A program made the position numbers and the translations under genes. From positions 72,284-136,283 of the forward strand of contig CAJUDM010000007.1 of assembly GCA_910584915.1 (NCBI GenBank): DNA of 64,000 nucleotides, given 5' to 3'. The notes below the pieces were generated by a model. It saw nothing but the letters and a program-made list of their open reading frames with translations, did not search any database and was not told where the DNA came from. Origin of the DNA: an uncultured Lachnospiraceae bacterium (lineage in GTDB: Bacteria > Bacillota > Clostridia > Lachnospirales > Lachnospiraceae). Positions 36,431 to 43,469 of the stretch are shown one piece after another; within the stretch, counting starts at the first letter, position 1; every line of letters begins with the position of its first letter.

Positions 36431-37318
36431 CTAATTATAGAACACCCATTTTTTCTCCGCCTTCTGGCAGAGCACGGTCAGCGCCAGGATCACCAGAAGA
36501 AGCAATATCACAAAAGTTGCGCCGCAGCCTTTATTGCCGTAAGTAAAGGCATACCTGTAAAATACCGGCACCACAGTCTCCACCTTGCCAAGCGCCGGGT
36601 TTGACGTATCCATCACCATGTAGATCAGGTCAAACTGCTGCAGCGCACCGATGATCCTTGTCTGCACAATAAAGAATATCGTGGGGCTTAAAAGCGGTAT
36701 CGTGACATAGAAAAACTGCCTGATGCCGGTGGCTCCGTCGATGGATGCCGCCTCATAGTAATCTCTCGGGATCTCCTGCAGCCCGCCGATCATCAATACC
36801 ATATTATACCCCAGAATGGACCACACGCCAATGATGCCGATGGATACCCAGGCGATCTTCGGGTCGGATATCCATGCCGTATCCGTGCCGAAAATATGGT
36901 TCAGCAGGCCGTACTGCTGGTTAAAAAGCCATTTCCACACCATGGCGACTGCCGCCGGCGCCGCTACCATGGGCAGGAAATATATTGTCCTGTACACACT
37001 GCGCCCTCTCATCTTCCGGTTTAACAAAACCGCCAGCACCAGCGCGATGCATACGGAAAACGGAACTTCTATGAGTGCATATTTAAAAGTGTTCCACAAA
37101 CTGATCCAAAACTCCCCGCCGGATAATACGTCTATGTAATTTTTCAGCCCTACAAATGTATTGCCTCTGCCAAAATCGCCCGTCTCACAGAAACTCTGCC
37201 AGACCGTGTTGATGATCGGGTAAAAGTTCAGGACGACCAGGCCGATCATCGTCGGCGCGATAAAAAACCAGCACCAGCGCGCCTCCGTTTTTTCCGCTTT
37301 CGTCATTTTCCGTTTCAT
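36431..37318 (-). CDS. Carbohydrate ABC transporter permease (MalF/MsmF type)
   Basis: The 295-residue CUT1 permease has six transmembrane segments, the N-terminal WCWFFIAPTMIGLVVLNFYP and the EAA loop YYEAASIDGATGIRQFFYVTI. GGGGGAAG precedes the start. It forms the heterodimeric channel with the next gene. The gene lies 16 bp from both neighbours, consistent with one operon. Confidence 0.93.
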   Translation of the reverse strand: MKRKMTKAEKTEARWCWFFIAPTMIGLVVLNFYPIINTVWQSFCETGDFGRGNTFVGLKNYIDVLSGGEFWISLWNTFKYALIEVPFSVCIALVLAVLLNRKMRGRSVYRTIYFLPMVAAPAAVAMVWKWLFNQQYGLLNHIFGTDTAWISDPKIAWVSIGIIGVWSILGYNMVLMIGGLQEIPRDYYEAASIDGATGIRQFFYVTIPLLSPTIFFIVQTRIIGALQQFDLIYMVMDTSNPALGKVETVVPVFYRYAFTYGNKGCGATFVILLLLVILALTVLCQKAEKKWVFYN

Positions 37319-37334
37319 ACTCCGCTTCCCCCTG

Positions 37335-38645
37335 TTATTCCTGTGCTAGCTGGGCATTCATGTTTTCCGCTATCGTCCGGCATGTCGCTTCCATCGTCGA
37401 TGTATCATTCCAGGCGCCCACCAGATTCTCACCCATCATGGTCTCCCAGTTGGTGGTGTATTTGCTGCAGGGACGGAAGATCAGAGTGCCCTGTTCTTCC
37501 ATATCCAGAAAGGCATCGATATTCATGCCCTCAAAAGCCGACGCATAGGAGTCCGACGCGCCCAGATATCCCGCCATCGTCACGCCCAGATCAGCCTGTT
37601 TCACCTGATTCTCCTCGCTGCAAAACCACTCGATCAGTTCCCATGCCGCATCTGGTGCATCCGTATTCGCCGCTGCCGCCCAGCCGATGCCGTTGTAGAT
37701 AGAACATCTCTCACCTTCGTCCACCGCGCCGTTCCCATTTCTGTCACAGTAAGGCAGCATCGCCCAGCCGTAATTTTCACTGTTGTCGCTTGTATAGAAA
37801 GTGTTGATATTCCAGCTTCCCTGTGTCGTCATCGCCACAACGCCGGAGTTAAACAGAGTGCCGCAGCCGTTCTCTGAGATGACGGACTGAGGCGGCATCG
37901 TATCCTTGATCAATTTGCCGAGAAATTCCATCGCCTCCAGGGTTTTCGGATCGTCCATGCCGGAAGTTTTCTTGTCCTCGCTGATAATATAACCGCCGAA
38001 ATCATAGACGATATTCCACCAGCCGTCCTGATTGTTTCCCACATCGATAGCATAGCCGTAGGCATTTCCCGCTCCCGCGTCCGTGATCGCCTTCGCCGCA
38101 TCATAAAAGTCGTCCCATGTCCAGGTCTCATCCGGATAAGCCACATTGTACTGATCGAAAACCGCTTTGTTATAGCACAGAGCTATCGTGTCGTGGTCCT
38201 TCGGCACCGCGTACTGCACATCGTTCATACGGTACATCCCCGCAATCCCCTCATAGTAATTCGTCATATCGATCTTGTCGGACGCCTCGATCCTGCTGTT
38301 CAGATCGAGCAGCATATCGTTCTCCATGTACTTTTGCGCCACATTGGAATGCATCCAGAAGACGTCCGGCATATCGCCGCCCGTCGCTCCCGCCTCCAGC
38401 AGCGTCCAGTATTCATCCCAGCCCAGTGTCTGAATATTTACCTTGATGCCGGACTGCGCCGTCCACTCATCCGCGATCTGCTGCAGGCCGTCCACCTGTG
38501 CTCCGTCCCAGATCTTTACTTCCAGCGCATCCGCACTGCCGGATGCCCCCCCGCTTCCTGTGCCTGCCTCTTCTGCGCCGCAGGCGGTCATGGCAAGCGC
38601 CGCCGCTATCGCCAGCCCTGTTGCAACTGCTCTTTGTTTCATCAT
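37335..38645 (-). CDS. Extracellular sugar-binding lipoprotein (ABC transporter)
   Basis: The 436-residue family 1 solute-binding protein has an N-terminal signal with a lipobox (ALAMTACG, Cys near 22), so it is lipid-anchored outside the cell. The mature part has LEVKIWDGAQVDGLQQI and NIQTLGWDEYWTLLEAG, then VFWMHSNVAQKYMEN, typical of oligosaccharide-binding proteins. The operon context (GH36, AraC) suggests raffinose-family oligosaccharides or other alpha-galactosides. Two ATGs lie together; AAGGAGG is 5 bases before the first at 38645 and 8 before the second. It is the first gene of the operon. Confidence 0.93.
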   Translation of the reverse strand: MMKQRAVATGLAIAAALAMTACGAEEAGTGSGGASGSADALEVKIWDGAQVDGLQQIADEWTAQSGIKVNIQTLGWDEYWTLLEAGATGGDMPDVFWMHSNVAQKYMENDMLLDLNSRIEASDKIDMTNYYEGIAGMYRMNDVQYAVPKDHDTIALCYNKAVFDQYNVAYPDETWTWDDFYDAAKAITDAGAGNAYGYAIDVGNNQDGWWNIVYDFGGYIISEDKKTSGMDDPKTLEAMEFLGKLIKDTMPPQSVISENGCGTLFNSGVVAMTTQGSWNINTFYTSDNSENYGWAMLPYCDRNGNGAVDEGERCSIYNGIGWAAAANTDAPDAAWELIEWFCSEENQVKQADLGVTMAGYLGASDSYASAFEGMNIDAFLDMEEQGTLIFRPCSKYTTNWETMMGENLVGAWNDTSTMEATCRTIAENMNAQLAQE

Positions 38646-38822
38646 TGGAAACCTCCTTCATGTTATAAACTTTTTCATACGGAGCCCTCAATGTTCTCTC
38701 CATATGCTCTTTTTCCGGTAACCTCAGTATAACAAGAAGCCTGTTCCCCTCATATGGCCTGCTGTCGGAAGCACATGTCCTTATGTCAGATATTTTTCGT
38801 CATTTTTTATATGATTTGCACA

Positions 38823-38858
38823 AAAACCGTCTGGATGTCTTGCCGTACAGACGGTTTT
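38823..38858 (-). terminator. Second hairpin downstream of anti-sigma gene
   Basis: AAAACCGTCTG (38823-38833) pairs with CAGACGGTTTT (38848-38858), giving a perfect 11-bp stem. On the minus strand it ends in a T-run. It may act as a back-up terminator before the sugar operon. Confidence 0.7.
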
Positions 38859-38935
38859 GCGATATATGCGGTCTGTTTTCCCATACCTTTTGTCGCATAC
38901 CTTTTGTCATGTCAAAATCCGTTTTTTCAAAAATA

Positions 38936-38979
38936 CAAAAACCCGCGGCGGCATATCCTGACATCAGGTATGCCGCCGC
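38936..38979 (-). terminator. Terminator of the sigma/anti-sigma operon
   Basis: A GC-rich stem, GCGGCGGCATA plus CTGA against TCAG plus TATGCCGCCGC with one bulge, is followed on the minus strand by GGGTTTTTG. It lies about 130 bp after the anti-sigma stop. Confidence 0.75.
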
Positions 38980-39107
38980 AGGCTCCTCCCTGGCTTTCGC
39001 CGTTATATCATTTCAATTTTCCTCCTCATCACACGGGTATCCGAGACAGACAGCGCCACCGTCTCCTCGGACACCTTCCCGTCCGCAAAATGATCCTTCT
39101 GTGCGTT

Positions 39108-39920
39108 TCACTGATCACTCCGCCCGATCACTTCCTTCGCCATCGCGAACATCTCCTCACCGGTGAGCGCCGTGTCATTCCCCAGCAGATCATAGTATAC
39201 GCCGTCTTTCTCCCACAACACATGAGTCATCTGTGCATACTCTACCTCATCCGATCCCACGGAGATCTCATAGTCGTCCCTCTCCAGGTTCGCCTTATCC
39301 TCCTCGGTCAGTTCATAGCCCTCGGGGACAAACTTGTAGGTATATACATCATACCTGAGCGCAATATCGCCGCACTGGTCCGTCAGATCCGGCTCTTTAT
39401 CCTGCTCTCCTTTTTCCGGCCTCATATCAACATACAGAGCGATATCGCTCACACCGTCCCTTATATAGTCCACATTCAGCTCAGGGAAAGTATACACCGT
39501 CTCCTGATTTTCATCCACGGCGTGTGTGTCTCCCACCCACATCTCCTCAAAGCTGTAGCCGTTGCTGAAACTCTCCGGTACATCCGCGGAAAACCCCAGT
39601 TTCTCCTCCGCTTTGTCAAGTTCCGCATAAGAATAACTCTGTGCATAACCGGAAATATATCCCTTGGTCTTTCCCGCAAAGACGCCCCCTGAAATGAGGA
39701 GACATGCCGCCGCCACGCCGATCACTAATTTCTTTGTATTAAAATGCTTTTTCATGGAAACCTCCTGTTCTCCGGGCAGAGGGATCGGTATGACCTTCCC
39801 CTGCCTGCGGATCTCACTGTCAATTTTCTGTTTCAATGTTTCGGAAGCCGAAATGCCGCCCGCGTGCATTTCCAATGCCATTTTTATCTTATCGTCAAAT
39901 TTTTTATCTCTGATCTTCAT
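39108..39920 (-). CDS. Membrane-anchored anti-sigma factor-like protein
   Basis: The 270-residue protein has a cytoplasmic N-terminus (about 60 residues, helical, KIKMALEMHAGGISASETLKQKI), one transmembrane segment (LVIGVAAACLLISGGVFAG, about residues 64-82) and an extracytoplasmic domain ending DLLGNDTALTGEEMFAMAKE. That layout and its position downstream of an ECF sigma gene fit an anti-sigma factor that holds the sigma factor at the membrane. No zinc-binding anti-sigma motif (HxxxCxxC) is present. GAGG precedes the ATG. The signal it senses is unknown. Confidence 0.75.
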   Translation of the reverse strand: MKIRDKKFDDKIKMALEMHAGGISASETLKQKIDSEIRRQGKVIPIPLPGEQEVSMKKHFNTKKLVIGVAAACLLISGGVFAGKTKGYISGYAQSYSYAELDKAEEKLGFSADVPESFSNGYSFEEMWVGDTHAVDENQETVYTFPELNVDYIRDGVSDIALYVDMRPEKGEQDKEPDLTDQCGDIALRYDVYTYKFVPEGYELTEEDKANLERDDYEISVGSDEVEYAQMTHVLWEKDGVYYDLLGNDTALTGEEMFAMAKEVIGRSDQ

Positions 39921-39934
39921 GCATTCCTCTTTCC

Positions 39935-40085
39935 TGCACCGGTTTTATCGTGCATACACCCGTTTTGTCGTGCATATATCCGCTCTGTCCGTGCATACAC
40001 CTGCTTCATCCGTGCCTGCACTTTGCATACACCTGCTCCATCTGTGCCTGCACCTGCTCTATCTGTGCATATTCATGTTCTGCTG
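39935..40085. repeat. Imperfect tandem repeats between sigma and anti-sigma genes
   Basis: Degenerate units containing TGCATACACCTGCT or GTGCCTGCACCTGCT recur about six times at roughly 22-30 bp spacing across the 168-bp gap. On the minus strand they follow the sigma-factor stop directly. No ribosome binding site or long frame supports a separate gene. Confidence 0.7.
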
Positions 40086-40088
40086 CGC

Positions 40089-40646
40089 CTATACGCACTC
40101 CGCCTTAAAGTTCGCCCGACCTTCCAGTTCCCCTTTCAGAAACTTTCTCGCCGTGTGCAGCCTTGACTTCACCGTTCCCTCCCGGCAGGCGAGCATCTCC
40201 GCGATCTGTGCCACAGAGAGTTCGTTGTAGTAGTAAAGCACCACCACCGTCCGCTGTTTCACCGGCAGAGCCTCCACCGCCCGGAAGATCATCTCGGCTT
40301 CTTCCTGTTTTATCATCTGTCCCAGAGGAGAGAGAACCGTCTGGCTTTCCGAAAGAGACTCTATCTCCTCATCCGGAACTTCCCTGCTTCTCTTTTTACC
40401 TATCCGGTACGCTGTCCTCACAAGGATCTGCATCATCCACGGTTTCAATCCGGCGTCATTTTTCAGCTCGGAGATGTGAAGATAGACTTTGACAAAAGTT
40501 TCCTGCGCCGCATCCTCACTGTCCGGTTTATTGCCTGTGATCAGATAAGCCGTCCGGATCAACAGATTCTTATACTTTTCATACAACAGGTCGAAGGCTT
40601 CACGACTCCCCTTTTTTAACTGCTGTACCAGAATTTCATCTTCCAA
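40089..40646 (-). CDS. ECF-type RNA polymerase sigma factor
   Basis: The 185-residue sigma-70 family protein shows region 2 (FDLLYEKYKNLLIRTAYLIT, DAAQETFVKVY) and region 4 (LPVKQRTVVVLYYYNELSVA, then EMLACREGTVKSRLHTARK). It directs RNA polymerase to a specific stress regulon. The start is TTG at 40646, with AGGAG about 10 bases upstream. It is followed by a membrane anti-sigma gene, so its activity is probably released by an envelope signal. The AT-rich sequence before it includes GAACC, a possible ECF-type -35 element suggesting autoregulation (weak). Confidence 0.93.
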   Translation of the reverse strand: MEDEILVQQLKKGSREAFDLLYEKYKNLLIRTAYLITGNKPDSEDAAQETFVKVYLHISELKNDAGLKPWMMQILVRTAYRIGKKRSREVPDEEIESLSESQTVLSPLGQMIKQEEAEMIFRAVEALPVKQRTVVVLYYYNELSVAQIAEMLACREGTVKSRLHTARKFLKGELEGRANFKAECV

Positions 40647-40742
40647 TGTTTCCTACTCCTCATTCTTTTGGTGCACCTGTTATTAAGAGCCGCAAAGCCT
40701 TCATTTGGTTCATTCTATTTTATTTTATTCTATTTTATTTTT

Positions 40743-41261
40743 TTAATTTGCCCTTTCTCTCTCATAGGCTTCAAACGTCCTGTCGTCAAAGAGCACCCAT
40801 TTCACCACATCCAGTTCTCCGGGATGCTCTTCGATAAATTTTTTCACTGTGCCCACGGCGATCTTGGCCGCCTCCTCCAGCGGAAAACAATAGATGCCTG
40901 TGGAGATGGACGGAAAGGCAATGCTCCGTATACCGTTTTCCACAGCCAGCTCAAGACAGGATCGATAACAGGAAGCGAGAAGCTCATGCTCCCCTGACCT
41001 GCCGCCGTTCCAGCGCGGTCCCGGCGTATGGATCACATACTCACAGGGAAGCCTGTACGCTTTTGTGATCTTTGCCCTGCCTGTCCTGCATCCGTTCAAT
41101 AGGCGGCATTCCGCCAAAAGCTCCGGTCCTGCCGCCCGGTGGATCGCGCCGTCCACGCCGCCTCCTCCTAAAAGGGAAGTATTGGCGGCGTTCACGATTG
41201 CATGCACCCCGTGATCCTTTGTGATATCGCCTTTTAACATGATGATTTCTATCCTGTTCAT
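40743..41261 (-). CDS. Macrodomain protein, O-acetyl-ADP-ribose deacetylase-like
   Basis: The 172-residue protein is a single macrodomain (MacroD/YmdB type): GDITKDHGVHAIVNAANTSL, then LGGGGVDGAIHRAAG and FPSISTGIYCFPLEEAA, the ADP-ribose binding loops. Such enzymes remove the acetyl group from O-acetyl-ADP-ribose or mono-ADP-ribose from proteins. The ATG at 41261 begins at the domain; 12 in-frame residues upstream lack a ribosome binding site. It is adjacent to, but not obviously co-transcribed with, the sigma gene. Confidence 0.93.
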   Translation of the reverse strand: MNRIEIIMLKGDITKDHGVHAIVNAANTSLLGGGGVDGAIHRAAGPELLAECRLLNGCRTGRAKITKAYRLPCEYVIHTPGPRWNGGRSGEHELLASCYRSCLELAVENGIRSIAFPSISTGIYCFPLEEAAKIAVGTVKKFIEEHPGELDVVKWVLFDDRTFEAYERERAN

Positions 41262-41720
41262 TGTTCCGGTCTGTTCCCCTTTCCGCAATTTGTTCATGAT
41301 TAAATCGGATAAACTACCTGATTTTAAGATAACATCAATTTAAACGCTTTACAAGCTGATATGTGATATCATCATTTCAGCAACAGTCTACTCCATTTCA
41401 TATAAGAAGACATATCCGGCATCTGTCCTTAAAAATGCACTATGCAAAATATAGAGTCTCTCCTGAATTTTCAGAAATATTTTTACCATATTTTGTAGTT
41501 TTCAATTTTATTTTTTACAAATATATTTTTATTTTTCTACATCATATTTTATATCTTATACTTGTCCTCCACCGTGGTATATGGTAAAAAGAATTAAGAC
41601 CGGTCAAAATATTGTTATTTTCTAAAACCACATGCACATCTGAACATTTTCCGTACTGTAGACAAATCCTTTTCTGAACACACGGATTCTGCTCAGGCAT
41701 ATCACAAAGGAGCATATCTT
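41262..41720. other. AT-rich intergenic region between divergent genes
   Basis: This 459-bp region separates the macrodomain gene (minus) and the Rpn gene (plus). It is markedly more AT-rich than its surroundings, especially 41490-41570. A possible minus-strand promoter is TTGTAA-N17-TATCTT near 41330-41360. No convincing gene, tRNA or terminal inverted repeat is seen. Confidence 0.5.
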
Positions 41721-42590
41721 ATGAACAATCTGAAAAATCTCGGATGTATATCCGAACCGATACCTTTTACTGGTATAATTGATTATCCTCTAACGAATGA
41801 CTACATGTTTCGAAGCGTCATGCAGAGCAATGAAAATGTATTAAAGGAACTTTTGTGCTCTCTGCTACGATTAAACTCTGATGATATCAGATCCGTACAG
41901 ATTCTCAATCCCATTGAGCTCGGAAAAAAAATCGACAATAAAGATTTTATTCTGGATATTAAAATCTTAATGAACAACAATTCTGCCATAAATCTGGAAA
42001 TGCAAATGAATAACCAGTATAACTGGCCGGAGAGGTCATTAGTCTATCTCTCTCGGCTCTTCGACAATCTAAATGCCGGAGAATCTTATAAAACCGTGAA
42101 GCCTGCTTTTCAGATCGGAATTCTCAACTTTACATTGTTTCCCAAACATCCTGAATTCTTTGCCACCTACAAAATGCTAAATATAAAAAACTATTATAAA
42201 TATAGTGACAAGTTTACCATTCATGTGTTAGACTTAACTAAAACACACTTGGCGGACAATGAAGACAAGAATTATAATCTCGATAAATGGGCCCAGTTAT
42301 TTAACGCATTGACATGGGAGGATTTTAAAATGATCTCAACAGGCAATAAAAATATGCAGGAAGCAGCGGAAACACTTTTTATCCTCAACGGAGACGCCCG
42401 GATTCGCGATCAATGTGAGGCGCGGGAAGACTACCGAAAAACATGGGATACCATAGAACAACATATGATTGAAAGGCAGCGGAAGATAGAGGAATTAACA
42501 TCATCAAATGCGGAATTAAAGTCTCTAAATAAAGAAAAAGACTCTATTATCGCCTCATTGGAGGCAAGAATTGCCGAACTGCAAGAATAA
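41721..42590 (+). CDS. Rpn family recombination-promoting nuclease / PD-(D/E)XK
   Basis: The 289-residue protein starts MNNLKNLGCISEPIPFTGII and has LTNDYMFRSVMQSNENVLKELLCSLL, typical of the Rpn/PDDEXK_2 family. The nuclease core is visible as DFILDIKILMNNNSAINLEMQM (split here: Asp, then Glu-x-Gln). A C-terminal coiled coil follows. Rpn proteins are DNA endonucleases that promote RecA-independent recombination; many are annotated as transposases but lack mobile ends. AAGGAG precedes the ATG. Its base composition is clearly more AT-rich than the neighbours and it is on the opposite strand, which suggests horizontal acquisition. Confidence 0.88.
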   Translation: MNNLKNLGCISEPIPFTGIIDYPLTNDYMFRSVMQSNENVLKELLCSLLRLNSDDIRSVQILNPIELGKKIDNKDFILDIKILMNNNSAINLEMQMNNQYNWPERSLVYLSRLFDNLNAGESYKTVKPAFQIGILNFTLFPKHPEFFATYKMLNIKNYYKYSDKFTIHVLDLTKTHLADNEDKNYNLDKWAQLFNALTWEDFKMISTGNKNMQEAAETLFILNGDARIRDQCEAREDYRKTWDTIEQHMIERQRKIEELTSSNAELKSLNKEKDSIIASLEARIAELQE

Positions 42591-42627
42591 CTCAGGAACA
42601 AAAGACACAATCACCCGATCCGGAATA

Positions 42628-43032
42628 TCAGTAGGCGATGGCATCATAAGCCGCATCCTCCCCGCCTCTCACCGTCAGAAACAGTCTGTGGGGCAGGCAG
42701 CAGATGATCTCCCCCTCAGAGGCTATCTTCCGCATTCCCACACAGATCCTGTCCGGGCAGTCCGCCTCTTTCACATACGCACTGCCCGCCTCTATGACAA
42801 CGGTATTGTTTCCATAGGAGGAGGTGACCATCATTTCTGTGTCCTCATCCAGCGGAAACTCTCCGTAAACTTCCCCGTCTATTGTGATCTCCAGCAAACC
42901 GTTCTCCGTCTCCGCCTTCTTTCTGCCGCCGATCTGGAAAGAAAGCCCCAAAATAACCACAGCCGCCAGTACAGCGGCTGCGAAAATCAGATCCTTTTTA
43001 TATTGTTTTGATAAAATATTGCCCTGTTTCAT
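42628..43032 (-). CDS. NusG domain II protein (EetA-like)
   Basis: The 134-residue protein has one N-terminal membrane anchor (about residues 15-35, FAAAVLAAVVILGLSF) and an extracytoplasmic NusG-II (DUF1312) domain (LEITIDGEVYGEFPLDED, VVIEAGSAYVKEADCPD, CLPHRLFLTV). In Listeria the related EetA is encoded beside EetB (Gx transporter) in the flavin-based extracellular electron transfer locus. Here the Gx gene is about 28 kb downstream on the same strand. Its start overlaps the preceding gene's stop (ATGA). Confidence 0.88.
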   Translation of the reverse strand: MKQGNILSKQYKKDLIFAAAVLAAVVILGLSFQIGGRKKAETENGLLEITIDGEVYGEFPLDEDTEMMVTSSYGNNTVVIEAGSAYVKEADCPDRICVGMRKIASEGEIICCLPHRLFLTVRGGEDAAYDAIAY

Positions 43033-43448
43033 CGATCCATGTCTTTCCTGTCTGTTTCTCTTGAAATCAGTTCATCCTCAAAATATCTTCCACCTTTTAT
43101 TTTCTGCCCTATTTTTATTGTATAAAAACAACGTCCACTCTTAAAATGCCAGCCGATACGAACCACAACTCCCGTCATGCCAGGGTGATCACACGGAGAG
43201 ACGCACTCCCCATAAACATATCGCGGAGCCTCTCGTAGTTCTCTGATCTCTGCTTTTTCTATCTGAACATCTGACACCGGCGAGACAAGAGTTACTTTAT
43301 CGGAACAATTTAATCCGGCAGCTAAACAGTTATCTTTGCTGTCCATATCATTTGTTATATATTGCACCACAGCTTGGAATAGTTTAGGATCGCCTGCATT
43401 TATATCCAGGCATACACCCCATCTGCATTCATTTTTACTTTCTCCCAT
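43029..43448 (-). CDS. Hypothetical protein (about 139 aa)
   Basis: The soluble protein begins MGESKNECRWGVCLDINAGD and contains ECVSPCDHPGMTGVVVRIGWHFKSG and KGGRYFEDEL near the end. No signal peptide or membrane segment is visible. Seven further in-frame residues are possible from a TTG start at 43469, directly after the TPR gene. It overlaps the NusG-II gene by 4 bp, so the two are probably co-translated. The short compact form with a C-terminal RYFEDEL-like motif recalls small immunity-type or DUF proteins, but I do not recognise the family. Confidence 0.65.
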   Translation of the reverse strand: MGESKNECRWGVCLDINAGDPKLFQAVVQYITNDMDSKDNCLAAGLNCSDKVTLVSPVSDVQIEKAEIRELREAPRYVYGECVSPCDHPGMTGVVVRIGWHFKSGRCFYTIKIGQKIKGGRYFEDELISRETDRKDMDR

Positions 43449-43469
43449 CACTGCCGTCCGCTTTCCCAA

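Larger units (their letters stand above)
38646..39107. other. 462-bp intergenic region between anti-sigma gene and sugar operon
   Basis: The region contains two hairpin terminators on the minus strand (annotated separately) and the upstream region of the sugar operon. A TATACT on the minus strand near 38730 could be its -10 box, but no good -35 is visible. Open frames on the plus strand here run antisense into the neighbouring gene and show no gene features. Confidence 0.5.

Noticed and set aside
41721..42590. Rpn gene as an active insertion sequence
   Set aside because: No terminal inverted repeats or target-site duplication are visible around it.
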